Positions 36,301-51,300 are shown, counted from the stretch's first letter. The stretch is 64,000 nucleotides of DNA from Anisakis pegreffii (GCA_035041965.1 JAPYMA010000806.1:1-64000), one strand, 5' to 3'. Translations and numbers: made by a program. The notes: generated by a model from the sequence alone, not told the origin.

Positions 36301-39300
36301 TGCTAATCAACAGTTATTGCCTGTGGATACACAAAAAGATGACTGCAGTCGTGAAACGTCTCGAACAATGTATGAGTAAGTTTGTGCATGCGCTAAGGAA
36401 GACAATAACGGCACATACATGAGACCATGGAGACATCTGCCACACTGTAGACGCCTTAAGGCATTCGTGTTGATTGCAACGCTCAAAAGTTGATGGTTTC
36501 TCGTTTTCATTGCAAATGCTAGCACTGCACGACACTAAACGACGTCTCCATCCACCACCACACGATGTTGAACACTTAAATAATTTCATTGATCAGCATC
36601 GAGCTGCTTCACTTTCGAACGAACTCAACACACCTTCAACTGTCAGTCACAAACGGTTACGGCTCATCAGGAAAGTTGCCCTTAGTCTCTGAGATCAATC
36701 TAAATTTGCAGTGCTAATCATAGACGCAAGCAAATCCAGCACATTGCCAAGCTGTACACATCTGATATCGGTGTTGACGAATACTATGAATACTACTTAA
36801 AAATCAGAAGTGACACACTCAAAGCACCTGCATGCTCAGGTTTATCCACCACGTTTTTATTAATGTCGTATCTGAACTACTACCACAAAAGCGAACTCAC
36901 CTATTCTATGAAAACCTCGTTATGCTCAAAACAACGAAGTCATTTTGCTCAGCGCGACAACTGAATTGCTTTTTGAACTTCCTAATTGGCATGCAACATA
37001 AAGCATCAATCACATCAGGACCGAATGATTTGCTGAAGAGTTCCTAAGATGATCAGTCAGAAAACTTGCCTTATCCCAGTCACCAGTTAACCATTTGCCA
37101 AGTGGAGGCTCGCCCATTGGACAAGCCTGTAAGCCACAAGATTGTATGGACTGAGGACGACTTGCAAGATCGCAATCTGTTTCTCTAACTGGTTGATCGC
37201 TTCCATCGGTCGATTCACAGATGACAAGTCGTTTGGTTGTTGCATGAATACCACACGTTGCAGAACACTGAATCAAGATTTAATGCATACACTGGCAACT
37301 TATGCGCTGATCTAGCATAAAAGACAGAGAATTCGCCTAATGTTCAGGAATATTCCTCTTTGAAATCAGTTGACTGATCATAGCTGCTCATGAACATGGT
37401 AATCACCCGTTGTGAAGCAATCAGTAAATAAGTGAATGGAGCCGTCGATCTTAGCAGTTTCATGAATTTAGCGAGAGTTTCAAAAAATTTGAGGAATTAC
37501 TTGCTGCCACGGTCCAACAGTCCATTGTGCACATGGTTTAACGAAGCACGGTCGAGTTGATTCGATACGCTCCAAATGCTGACAGTAAACTTCTGACAGA
37601 TCACGAATATGATCACGACATACAACAAGTCTACGCTGAGTTCCATTGCCACATGAACGTGAACAATCTGACCAAGGTCCTATTGCCCATCGAATTTTGG
37701 GTTGTTCATTGGACATGGTTGTCAGATCGATGGTGTTCCGCAAGAATGTTTCGCAGTTATCACGAACACAAATCTTTTCTGTTCTCGGTCGTGTGGCCTC
37801 AAATTTTTTTAGCTGATTGATTCGCTGTGCAACGGCAAAAAGAGTATTTCAAATGTTCAATCGGAATTTGAATCAACACTTCAAGCACTCGTATTACAAA
37901 CATTAGTAAAAGTAATCAGATCGCGCCTTAGAATAGAAAAACCAACTCGATCACATTCTATTTCGTTGACAATCGTCTTCGATGGTCCACGAACGCATTG
38001 AACTGCCCGAGTCTGCATACCCGTTCCGCAAGTAACTGAGCACTGAGACCATGGCATGATTTCCCATAGCGCGCAGGCCACCAAACTGTAACAAATACAG
38101 AATACAATCATCATAGCAACGAGATTAATTGAAACGTCAAACGGTTATTCCTTATAGATGAAATGAATACTACCAATACAAAAAGATATCAGCAGTGTCA
38201 CGAGATCTACGTTAAAGATAAGAAAGAAGCGGAACGATGGAACCCACTGGCAAGGTTCATGTTGTTTTGGTTGCTGTGAATCACCACACAACGAGCCATC
38301 TACAGACTGCTCTCGGTATATGCACTCAACATTTCGAGAACGAACACCGGATCCACACGTCACCGAACACTGAAACTTTCAACCTCAATTCATTATTTTG
38401 AACAATTTCAGCGCGGAAAATGAATAAATAATATGAATGACAACAATATTTCACAGTAACGGTCAACAGAAAACTGTTATAGCTTCACAGAAAAAATCAA
38501 ATCCGTAAACGAAGTCTGATCGTACGAAAGGCGTTTGAGGTGTCTCTATAGTGAAGTGTTTTAATCTACCTTAGACCATTCGGATGTTCTCCAGAATGGG
38601 CATGGACCTTGGTTACAGAGTTGATGACTCTGTGGCCGTACTTCCTGTTGTGCTAGGCACTGTTCATTTGGAACATCGTTACCGAATGCATCAACACATG
38701 ACACACGTCTCGTCATCCATCCATCGAGACACGACACAGAACATGGACTCCATGAGCCAACACGCCAACTTGGACACGCACTTCGATTGCACGGTTTTTG
38801 AACGATACGCTCTCGACGATCGCAACGTACTGCAAGTTTTCTTTCGTAACAACTCTCAACACAAATATAGCAGTAGATTCCAAATTTTGATGAGTTCTTG
38901 TAAGAACCGATTCCAGGAGAACATGGGTTTTCGAAAGATTCACGAATTAGGATCATAAGTTCTGACAATGAGATATCATTTTGTAGATCAAAGCTGACTA
39001 CAATATGGAGCTGAACTTTATCCTTCCGCTTAATATCTGCTGCTGAAGACTATATCATTTTTGTGGTTCCGTCAGCCTTTCTCACAAATGAACATGAACT
39101 CTTGATAAGGACCAGTGATAGGCAAGAGCATGATTTGATTGTTTCTCTTGAGAGATTCAATGTGAGTGATGAATGCCTCGTGGTAGTGAAAGAGAACGAT
39201 ACTTTGGTCGAGTTCTCGTCCCTTGCGATCCACACAGATCGCATCACGCGTCTCGATCCCCTCTCCACAACTCACTGAACACGCGCTCCAAGGTCCGAAC

Positions 39301-42300
39301 TGCCAATGTGTACAGTCGTGTTCGTTACACTTCTCACGATCGAATTTCTTCGACGTACTGCACATTCCAATCGGCAACTCTCGACCACCTGCATCCTGAC
39401 ACGACGCATGCCGTACACGTACACCACCGTCACAAGATCGTGAACACTGCAGTCAATCGTTTTGCATTATGGAATGGCGTTCAAACTGCTTCTATTGAGG
39501 GGAACTTCTTCAGATTACTGCTGCTAAATTCTTGAACGGAATTCGAATCTCAATCATAAAACCTAGTTCAGTGTAGTGCGAACGAATCGATATTGCTGAA
39601 AATTACAAAAATGTGGGAAAAAACGATAAAAAAAGAGTGGATAGTAGGCAACCTCAGACCAAGGTCCATACACCCAAATGGGACAAGCCACTCGATTGCA
39701 TTCCTTCTCAGTGATCTCACGTGTCGCCATTTCGCACGCCCTTTCATCGATTCTTCGATTCGATTCATCAACGCAAAACGCCTGACGTCGCATCACACCA
39801 TTTGAACCACATGATTCAGAACACTTAAAACACAACTGTATAACTAAGAAATCATGTAAATGCGAGTTGTTCTTAAGAGAAATTGATTCTAAGACGGGCA
39901 TCATTATGATGAGTGCGCTTAAAGACATGCAATCAAATGATTAACAAAAAGATCTTTGAATGATCATCATAGATAGATAAGATTGCTGACCGTTGACCAG
40001 TTCGTATATGACCATTTCTTTCCAGAGCAATCCGTAAAGCAGGGTGTACGATCGGGCGGTCTCGCTAGAGCACGACACTCAGCCTCAGCAACGATTTCAT
40101 CACGACCATCAACAAAACTGCGAATGCAGTCCACATTTTGACGTTGCTCACCGTGACCACACCTCACTGAGCACGGTCCTAACGAGACGACACGCCATCT
40201 CAAATTGAGGGGCGATTTTTGGCAATAAATTGGATTTATGTCAAGATATGTGATTTCATTCCTTACGATTTAGGCTAATAGAATCATAATTAGCAAAAAG
40301 GATCAACTAGAGCGGATGGAGCTAATTGCTGAATTTCTCGAAATGCGAGAAAACTGAAATCGTTTGTAACTTTTACTAATAATGAGACAGTTTTCTTTCC
40401 CTACCACCTAACTCTAAGACAACAAACTGATCGAAGATGTCAAATATGAATTTGACGGGCAGAGGCGGAATGAACAGCATTCGAAATGCATTGAATAGCG
40501 GGGAATTTTGATTGTTATTTCATAAGAAAGTAGTACTTGATTGTACAGTCGATATTGCAGACTCTGGTCTCGGCAGGCGGACGTCTTGCTGTGCACAGAT
40601 TTTCGTTAGCCGTTCTGCCTGATACTGCATCCAAACAAACCAATTCACGATTCTGACTACCTTAAAATACCTCAAAATGAATTAATGCCTCCATTTCAAA
40701 TCAAACGCCACGATTTTCATATTGGTACAGTTTTAATGTCAAAGAGGTTGCTGAGCGCAAAAACGCTGTGACAGGAAATGCGCAAATTTACAGAGCTGCT
40801 GAAACTTCGTAAAATGTTATGCTGAGAAGATTAGTTGCCTTGACATAGAGCTGAGCAGTCGCCCCAATGATCGTTGAATCGCCAATAATAAGTGCTCTGA
40901 ACGGCTTGATGACCGACCGACTCCACATTTTGATTCGGTACCATAAATTCGTAGTGTATATCTGGTGGATTAATGCTACCAACCGAAAGCACGTGTAAGA
41001 AGATGTCCATTCTGAAAATTACACTTCATCTTGATAACGGACATGCTCTGCTTGATATCGTAATTAAGGTAACACTTCGTTGGCTTTTGGTCAATCGACG
41101 ACAAAGTCAGCAGAACTCGCTAAGCGAAACAATAAGAAACCTGATCGGTCCGGTTCCGTTTATTCTTTCGATGACATTATCACTGCCAGAATATTCCAAG
41201 ACGGTATCCTGAACTGAGATGTGCTGCTTAAAGACTGAAACCTGATAATGACCGTTGAGGAGAAATTCTCCGTTGGCAGTTCGCAGCGCTGAAAAAGTTT
41301 TCAGTTTGAAAATTATTTGAAATCCAGCCATCGTCATCCTACACTGCTAATAGCACGTCCAGCATAACCGTTAGATTCTTGGCAAAATTTAGTGAAGCGC
41401 CCAATTTGTATTACGTCTTCCACTGAACAACAGCAATAGACAACTGTCCATGCAAGATTATGGTTTTCAACGAATGATGCCGAGCCATGTGCAGATATTG
41501 CAGCAAACGTTTCGAAGTGAGAATTTTGCGGTGAAATTTCAAAGTAGTATTCATAAGAAAAATTCGTGTTTCCTACCCAAGTAATTGTCATCATCCTTTT
41601 GGTCTCGGTAGCCACGCTGAGTGATCTCGATATTTGCCGATCCCGCAGGTATTTTTAAAACTTGATTGTATCCGAACGACCCACGTTCATTGTAAGTACC
41701 CGAAATCGTTGTGCAAGTAGTGCCGTCTCCACCGCAAATACCACATCGATCACGACGCATATTTGAGCCTAATCTATGATCACATCCTGCCTGAAGTTAC
41801 CCTCCTTACTTGACAATTTCTTCATAAACTACCTTGTAATGCAACGATCACATGATGGCCATTGTTTTTGTTAGCATCGTGATACGAGATTTTGATCGAC
41901 TAACATTTCATGCATTGGAATATTTCACAGCGGAAATTTAAAAAAAAAAACAATTTACGCGAATCAATTTATTCTCCCTGTTTTGTGAATGCGATTCGCA
42001 TTGCATGACATGTATTTGCGTTTCAAACATCACAATTTCGTTGATTAATGCGATGTGTTTTCTGGAGATTGATACGTGTTAACGTAATGGATGCTGGCAA
42101 TAACGAGAAACGAGTTTTATTCGGAGGACATTCAAAACGCTCAATTGTGCTCATCGCTTCACATGCTGAATTCCGTCGCTCAACCGCTAACAAGTAATTC
42201 AAAGGTTAATATTCTCTTCGAACAACAACCAACAACTTTTTGTGCTGATCAATAGCTTCCGTTACCAAAATACGCCCAAACGAACAAAAAAAGTAAGTAA

Positions 42301-45300
42301 ACATAAAAACTCTTAAGAACGTCATTCTTAACGTGCTCAGTTCCACTCAAACATCAGCCGTAGAACTTTGAAATTAGAGCAGAGTGGGAATAATTGGACT
42401 AAAAATTTAGATTATAAACTGATAAGAAAATCGCGCAACCACTTATGGATCACCTGACAGTCAAACGAAGCGATTAAAAAGACGTGATAACATGCTCGCA
42501 GCTAGAAATGAATATAGTGAATCAATTTCGAATTCAATAAGAATTAAGACTCATGATTAGAAATCAGTAAGTGATAAATTCAAATTTGAGTCACACCAGA
42601 GGTAAGGATGATCAGGAATGAGCAAACCTTATGACACGTTCCATCGATACACATGTCGTCACCGTAACGATCACATGGAGTCCCATCGGTAACTTTATCC
42701 TTCAGTAAGTAGAATGCTGCTGAACCACTGACACGACAGTACAGTTTACAGCGTTCGTTTTCACTCACTGAACAAGGCATAATGAAGTTATTCATCGCAG
42801 TTCAAGTGAAGGTGTTTTCATCAAAAGGATGTGATCGATTCACTTTCTGAACCATTCTGTATTGCCATCGAGCTCAATGACAATCGTCGACACATTGATG
42901 GCAAAAACAATTCGAAAGAAAGAAGAAATACTTGAAAGGTTCTCAGTTGATCATAAAATTTCTATGAATGCACTCTGCGTTTAGAGATTTTGTAACGCAT
43001 CGGCTATGCCAACCTGCAAAACCATGCTTCATCGATTGCACTGCGAGCAATTCTCGAGAAATTCTTATCAAATATTTCAGTGGATATTTCTCAAAAAGTT
43101 GTTGTTTCTTACAAGTGATTACAACACGGCCAATGAAGCGTGGCAATCGACGATTTTTATTTCACGGTTTGGTATGGCCGATACATCACAAAATATACAA
43201 ATACAAAGTAAGTACAAAATACTCGAGAAAATTTTATGATCCCTAAAAAAGTTTCTTTGTACAGGTATTTTTTGAAAAGTATTTTTCCATGAGTCGGTAG
43301 CAGTAGATAAGAATGAACAAATGAAGTGCGATTTGTAAATAAATGATGAGTTCTAATCGAAATGCCATTGCGGTTTAATACGAAGCATTTGAATGGATCG
43401 AAAGGATTTTCATAGCGCTAAATGGCTGCTGGGTTTATCAGCGCGCTCTTTAATGTTGCACCAACAAACCACCGCTGTATCTTGGTGTCCAACGAGTACT
43501 CTTCGGGACGCCTTGAATGCCCACGTTCTGATTGTCAAATTCAGCGCATTGCACTTCTCGGAAACCAGGAGTGTCCCAAGGACAGTCTTGCAGATTACAT
43601 GGTCGATATCGTTCACGTTGTCCAATGCAATATTTGCCACCATTACTCGGCCTTTAATCGTATATCTATTTATTTATCTATTCATCTGTCTTTCTCAGCA
43701 GGTAATGTAGCCTCCTTCTCAACTCCTCCGACAATTCTAAACTTTCACAACATTTCCAAATCATATTCCCTTGGATGTATCCATAATTGTCCGCACACCG
43801 ATCCTCATCACGGATATCAATTTTGGATGTTTCGTGACTGTGAAAGAAGCGGTCAATCAAGCTCGAAATTGATCAAAAACAGCATCAATGGATGGTCTTT
43901 AACCACTGCAGCAGAGGAGTGCTACAACGATGCACTCAGACAATACCTGGGGTTATCGCAGTCTCGAAGTGCCTTCTGAACTCCACCGCCACACGTTCTT
44001 GAGCATTCACCCCATTGCTTCCACTCGCCCCAAGCGCCGTCCTGTCTGGCGCGTTGTTTCGGTGACATTCCAACGCATTCACCTCGATGACACCACTGTA
44101 ATCATTTGGCACTGAGTAAATTCACCGCTTGATAACAATTAATCAATGAACAGGATAATACTAGATGATCAAATCACCTGATTATCTCCACAAGGTGTTC
44201 CATCAGCCCATGGCATATGTTGTGTCCGACAGCCCATTTGATATCCGTAATATGTGGCACACCATAAACGCCGACATGCTGGCTGAAAATATTTCATTTC
44301 GTAATTCGGTTCCACTTAGTTTCAGACATCCCAAATACACGTGCATCCCTACTGTAAACCCAGTTATTCGCTTCATCCTGGATGGAAATACGTAGCATTC
44401 TGAAGCTCCAGCAGTTTTTTTTTGCTCCGGAACAAAACTCAATTCATGTTTAACGGGTAGCCAGTCGTAGTTCCCGTTGAAGTTCCACGAAATGGTAGGA
44501 CATGCGAAAATCGCTCACCATATACGGACATAATTCAGCAGATGGACCGAAAACAAATTGGCATTGTTGATTGGCAGAGAACATAGTGCCAGGTGCAGGA
44601 TCTTCGAACATCCGATCATAGTAACGTCTTTCAATTGGCTGATCCAATATACATTGAGTTTGGGCTCGATTCGCACTGAAAAATTTTTAGTCGCATCGAT
44701 ATCTTCCTAAATGAGTTCGTTTTTGTGCACTACTCCATTGAGTTCGTTCAGTCACATGCGTGCAATCGGTTAGGTGTAAGAATCATACTGCGAATGGAAT
44801 CTTACGACATATAATGCAAGTATATCTTTTAATCCTTCGAAAACATCTTTCAAACAATTCGTTCATCAAACTAGGTTATTCCAGTGATTGAGAGTTGCGA
44901 TTATGAGTTATAGAAATCATTCAATGGACAAAATTCATATGAATATTGACTGAAGCGATACAAAGCGTTGTCGATTCAACGCTGAGTATTTTGATTTGTT
45001 TTAGTGGTGAATGATCACAAAACGCATGGTAGATCATACTCGAGGAATTTGGCGAGCATTGCAGCGCTACATGCACTCCATGACCACGGATGTGTATTGT
45101 ATTCAAGTGTTGGTGCCATTATATGATAGTTATGCTTATTCAATGCCATATAGTGACCACATTTCGGTTCGTCATCATGCGGAATATTGAATCTGAATCA
45201 GCAACCAATTACGAAGTCATTATCGCTACATAAATTAGTTGTCAAGTTTGCATTTCGGATTACAAACCATTTGAGTGATTGCAAAAGTCGAATGCACTGA

Positions 45301-48300
45301 TCACGAAATCGTTCAAAGGAGAGAAGTTTCACGTTAACCAATGCTGGCGCATGGCTGCAAGAGAACTGGCGATTAAACCACAAACTTACATATGTCCAAG
45401 CTCATGAGTGATCGTGAATGCAGCTGAAAGACCGTTATCCTCAATGATCGCACAACTCCGTAACGAATCACACATCGTTCCCAGTTCAGCCAGACCCAAT
45501 GTATCGCATTTACCCGGTGCTCTAAATATAACAACATTTCTCTATAAGTTGCGTCGCAAAATTTCAGTAGCAAGCGATTAGATTCAAACATTTCATTCAT
45601 TAAACAACAATTCAAGGAAATTTCTTCTTGAGGCAATTTCTTAGTTAAGTAGTGGCAGAAGGTTTTAACTGTAGACGATCACAATATCATCATAGCTTCT
45701 GATCGTAAAAGGTAAGTTCTCTCTAATCGGAAGCTACTTATCATTCTGCTACTGGCAAGTTCCGTGCAAGCAAGATGTGCAGATCCTAACCTACAAATGT
45801 CATGTCTCGTCAACAATATCGCCACATCATGATGATTTATAGCATCATCATTGCGATCGTTGTACCCTTCTTGCCATCGACAAAACTGTTGTAATGTTTC
45901 TTGAGCATTTTCGCTTATTCGCGGACCTGCCTAAAACAATAGCGTGTTCTTTGTTGCTTGATTCAATTGCATTGAATTGTTGTTGCCAAAGCGTTTCAAT
46001 TGCATCAAAAGTACATATTCCATTCACGCTTTTGTGAGCAGCAAAACATTCGCCGCCAAAACTGCCGAATATATGAATGAGTAAGTCATTGAACACTTCA
46101 AGAACATTCATTCCATCGAGGCAGTGATCCGTGAATGCAATGAAGTTTTTGAGTGAGAATGTTATCCGTAAAGAGGAATTAGCTTTGACTGAATTAATGG
46201 AGCGCGAATTCATCTGAATGCTTCCGATTGAAACGTTTGCCGTTTATTGAACGCGAATCGTTGAAGATAGTTCCTTTGATAAATTTTACATGGACTGTTC
46301 AGTTTGTTCATTAACATTTCCAGATATTTTTTCATTCGTTCAATTTCGACATTTTTTCATTGACATTTTCATTCACATATCAGAAAGAATTTTGCGGCAA
46401 TATTTGATCGTCTGACCGTCATTTTCAGAAGAGAGCATTGATCAACAACAGAAATCAGCTTCAGTTCAACAAGAAAACACCGAAACACGAAGGAACTGGT
46501 AAAGAAATGATTCGAATAGATTCAACATGACGAATATATGAAACATTCCAGCTCATTTTTGCTGATAGCGAACGTGAACTGCAAACTTGTTACCGTAGCA
46601 AAAAAACAGTTTTGTAGCAGACGTATCACAGAATGAACTAACCGCCTCGTGTTTCAAGATTATCAGTCTTGTAACGATTATGTTGATGGCGGCTCTTAGG
46701 CTGGGATGTCGATATATTGATGCGACCTAAAACTTTGCATAACAATAGATTATTTCATTCATTCATTCCAAAAAAACTAATGCAATCCGAAAATGCGGTC
46801 GTAAAAGGATGAATACCTATTTTACGGAGATAAATGAACAAAAATTGTGATATAATGAGCAGTACGCGATTGATTCTACAGGCGATTTCACAATCATTAA
46901 TGCGGTGCACGAGGGTGCATTTCATAAGTTATTCACTTCTAAACCGTTCTTTTGTTTTCGGCTCTCTGGCGTAAAATGGCCATTTTTCTCAATGCTATGT
47001 GATAGTGGTTACTGCAGACTGATCGTGAGACAAATTCGTAAAATTTTTCAGATTTTTGTTTCCAAACAAAAAAAAATGTTGCATCGCTCAATGGAACTCA
47101 CCTCAAATTATCCATCGAATTAATGGAGTTAATGCAAAGTCATGCTTTGTTTGTTTCTGTAGCTTATTTTCAGTGGAATTTTCTAACGAACTGATCCCCC
47201 TTTAGATTTTGATCTCTTATTTATGTGATCTTGGTCAACAAACATATTTCAACGCTACTGGCTCGTTCGCTTGACTTATAGAAATGCCAGCTGGCATGAA
47301 AGTTTGCAGGATTTATCCGTCGTTGTTGCCATTCATGATCAATGGGGACAACAAACGTACTGTAGAGAAGAGTGTAAGAACGTAGTTTTCGAGATTGTTT
47401 TGATGATAAAGCAACATTTTGTTGTCGGCCACAACAAGCACCTCCACGTAGTGGTCCCACGAGTTTGCCGACCTCCGAGATCGAGCGTTTCGCACTAAAA
47501 TAACATTCAATCAATCAGCCGATAGTACATCGATATTGACGTTACATCTTCTTCATTCTCATAAGTATCTCTCGAATACCTATCAAATACACTAACTGAT
47601 AATTCTGATCAGAGTTTCATTGTTTAAATCAGACATTCGCTTCAAGTGATATCTTCCCTGACAACCCTGACAACAGATAGCTGATATGATTCTCGAAAGG
47701 ACATTGCTTGAAGTGTGTCTTTGCTATCGTCCTTGCTGGTGTTAGGACTGCAGCATTTTCATAGTGGTGTTTCACGTTGACTTCAGCGTTTATTGCGAGA
47801 AGACGAGATCAATGTGAAAACAGTTTGTGATGTCTACTTGGATGCGATGGATAATATAGAAAAATCGATTCTAGCTTTAGATAAGTGCAGTTTTGCGTTC
47901 ATTTGTACACCACATGGTGCAACTCATTTTTGCATTAGCAGCAGTAGCAGCACATATCTAACGAAATGATTGGAACGTAAAACAAATATCCATCCATCCA
48001 TCCAATCAAAACGTTCACTTTGTGTTGCTGAAGATGACAACGTCATTATGCTCAGAATTTCTCAACAATTAAGAAAGGAATTTCGCCCTCTTCATATGCT
48101 CTATCTTGCGATAACTATCTTAACTGTTCACTCCAAAAAATCACATCCTTCCTCTGCGTTGCTCTCAAAAAGCCAAAATTCATCAGCTGTTATCGTTCAC
48201 TGTCATTTCTTCTTTGCGAAAAAATGACCACTTAAAAACAACGAAGCGGAACACATCCGTGAACGATGATGTGAATCGGTTGTGACGGCTTGCTTAAGCG

Positions 48301-51300
48301 TCTCTTCTTTCATTCAGTCGGAACAGATCCACTCAAAATTGCAACATCGCATAATTCGAGCAGTTTTTCGAATCATCTTTCAGTTTGATAACTGTCAATC
48401 GTTACTCCATTATCAGCCAGGTCTTTGGTTTGTGTTGAATCTAATTGTGCCCTTAGCAAATGATTGCTTCGTTTTGCACCAGACCAATCAACAGTTATAC
48501 ACCGTAGAATATCAGCGGTATCGTTTTCACATCGATTTTTTAATGTTCAATAGTTTGAATCACTTCATCAAATGATTTTTCCGCTTTCGTTGTTCAACAC
48601 TCATAAAACTTAGTTGGAATCGGTGCATAAATTGTTTGGGAAAATTTTGAAATCATAAACTGATCAAGAGGATTTTTGTAATGCTTCCTAGATCATGTAG
48701 GGTTTTGCAGATTCAGATTCTTAACTTCTCGCTATATGGGTATCGTGTAGTCACTCGAATTAAAGCTTGCTTGTTCAAGTGTCTCGAACCGTATCCGAAA
48801 CGAATTGTTGGCAGTTTTGCCGCCTGCTGCTTAATGGAAATTTGATTTTGCAGCGAAAAAAAAAACACGAATGGTAAAAATAACGTTTTTTTGATGTTGT
48901 TGTGAAGATGGCGTAGGCTCTTATGTGAGTGAGTGAGTGAATGAATGAATGGAGATTTTTCAACAAGTTGCAATGCAAGAGCAATTGCTGCTGCTGCGCT
49001 GTGTAAATAGTGCATAAAATACTGGAAAGCTGACACTTCAGGAAAATTAGATTTACAGCATTTACGTGCCAAATTGTTGTAGTTCAAATCGGTTCGTTTT
49101 AATTTTTTCTCTGTGAACCACCACTGCTCATCAATGAGAAAGCGAGCGATTATTTGTGTGCAAATTTTTGCTAATAGATCGTACAGAGAACGATGAAAAA
49201 TGGCTATGCTTTTTTTTCGTGTGTCTACTGCGGATATGAGCAGCTTTTGCAGGATAAACAGACGCAGAAACAAGCAAATAAAATTCAGCGAGAGTACTGA
49301 ATGACGGAAGAATGCTTAGCTCAAACATTCAAACATCTTTTCGTGAAATCCGTTTGATTGTCCGTTTTTGTCAGATTCTTCTGAACAGTTTCCTAAGATG
49401 AATATGCAAAAACAAACAAAACAGAAGTAAAAACAGAAGCTAACATTTAATATCAATCCAATCGTCGGGCGGTGTGAAGAGTTGATCATCGTTGTGATCA
49501 GAAGAAGTAGAATGAGAAGCAGTGTTGTCATTGTGGGCAGTGTTGTAGTTGGAAGTTTCATCAGATAAAACGTCGACAGTGTTAATAGTAGTAGCATGTA
49601 GAGATTGAGAATTGTAATCAGCATCAGAACTATTTGCAGTAGAATAATCATATCTGTGGAATGAATGAGATCGAGATTTGTACACGAGATGCGGTTTATG
49701 CGACCACTCCGACCGACCGCCAAGCAAACTTTGTGGCTGCTTCAAATCGGACAAATGTCGCCTACTTCGTTCCTCCAACGGCTCTATCATCAGGTATGTC
49801 CCGTCTGGTAAAGCCAACGTACCAAACTGAAAATACATTCAAACCATTGAACATCATCGATAGATACTATCAGGTACGGAAGACGCTTTCATTTCTTCGT
49901 TTTGCCTTGTTGAACTGATCGAGTATTGTTGCAAGATTGTGTTCTTTTCCAAAATGCTTCAACTTCCACTGCAATCTCAATATGTGCTTCGGCTTAGCCA
50001 CTTTCAACTAACTAAAAACTTGACATATGACATTAAATGGTTTTTTGAATTTTCTTTTCAGATATTGTTCATGGCAATGTTTTGGCGAATGTCTTGATAA
50101 TTGCAACTGAATTGATATTAAGAGACACTATCGCAACTGGCACATCAGAAAATCCCGGTCGATGTGCTATCGAATGCAAAATGTGGATGCACTCGTTGTA
50201 ATTGTGTGGAAAATGTTTCAGTTTGATTGTCAAACAAGCAATTTTGCGTCCCTCCAAAAGGAGTTTAACATTAAGGTGTTGCTCGTCAGCAGCACACAAA
50301 TAAATCAACGCAATGATCGAATTAATTTTTTTCGAAATTTATGACTTTGATACGCCAACAGTCGGCGTCTTCCTAAAGAGATTAGAAGCTTAAGAGACGG
50401 CCAAAAAACTAAAAAATAATTCTCACGCCGCATTTATTGTCTTGTTGATTTCAGTTTATTTTTAAATTACCACCAACGAAGTGCTATAAGCGTTCGGTCT
50501 GTGCAAAAATCTGTCGCGGATTACAGTCACCAAAAAGCGCTGAATTATGTTTATTTTTGCATGTTGAAATGATAAAATGACTCGATCATGTGCTATTTAC
50601 AAGCATTGCATTCATATGCGACATTCTTTTGGGCGATTTCGTCATAAATGTAGCATTCCTCAACTTTGAATTAATGCCTCATACCTCTGAATTTTTAAAT
50701 ATCATTACGATCAAAAATTTCGGAAATGTGCTTCAAATCAACGAAATGCTCAGTTCAAATTCGAAGTGTAATTCATCAGTATCAAAATAAAAACATCGAA
50801 TCGACTTTCGAGAGTGTCTTCAAATTTAGTCATTCTCTCAGGTGCTAATCGAATTCGCTCGCCTCACTTCACTTTGCACTATCACACATTGCGTCCATAC
50901 AATTCAGCTCATGATCTTGCGCAGTTATGCATGTGCAAAATATGCAGTAGAAATTAACTTTGTGCAAATAATCATGAAACTGCGTTACACTTCAATTCAT
51001 CAGCTGTTCATTCGGCGAAATAATTCAATATTGACTTCCATGAAGTTGACAAACGTTAGGGGTCGATCGGATGCAATGATATGCAAATGCAAGGAATGCT
51101 TCACTAACCAGGCCACCGTGCGTATCGCACAAATTGACGATGGAGGACTCTTTAGCGCCGTCGATGTGCGCGCTATAGAGACAGTCGGGTACGAATCTAG
51201 AGACACGTGCCTGCATCGCGTCCTCAGATTCGACATACTGTACGATCGGTCGCAATCGTTGATTTTCGAGCACTGGTAACGACCTGAAAAAAAAAGACTC

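Larger units (their letters stand above)
30509..41011 (-). other. gon-1: gon-1 exons 20-36: array of 17 thrombospondin type-1 repeats
   Basis: Exons: 41011-40839, 40660-40537, 40198-39991, 39823-39653, 39446-39203, 38829-38570, 38369-38248, 38085-37947, 37797-37501, 37267-37070, 36574-36419, 36181-35924, 32416-32249, 31641-31468, 31339-31169, 31005-30793, 30647-30509. Each repeat has a Trp ladder (such as WRVGSWS or WAIGPWS), then CSxxCG and further cysteines. Eleven introns cut between the last Trp-x-x and the first Cys, always in phase 0. A 3.5-kb intron (32417-35923) interrupts the array. Exon 31 adds an Asn-rich linker. The repeat opening in exon 34 reads CIDPCKKS instead of CSxxCG. TSRs anchor the enzyme to matrix. 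Confidence 0.94.

Noticed and set aside
38584..38958. 124-codon plus-strand open frame
   Set aside because: Antisense to gon-1 exon 25 with its TSR cysteines.
43422..43979. 185-codon plus-strand open frame
   Set aside because: It lies antisense to gon-1 exon 16 and the end of exon 15, whose frames match GON-1. It is a shadow.
50842..51279. 145-codon plus-strand open frame
   Set aside because: Antisense to gon-1 exon 6, which encodes conserved propeptide motifs.
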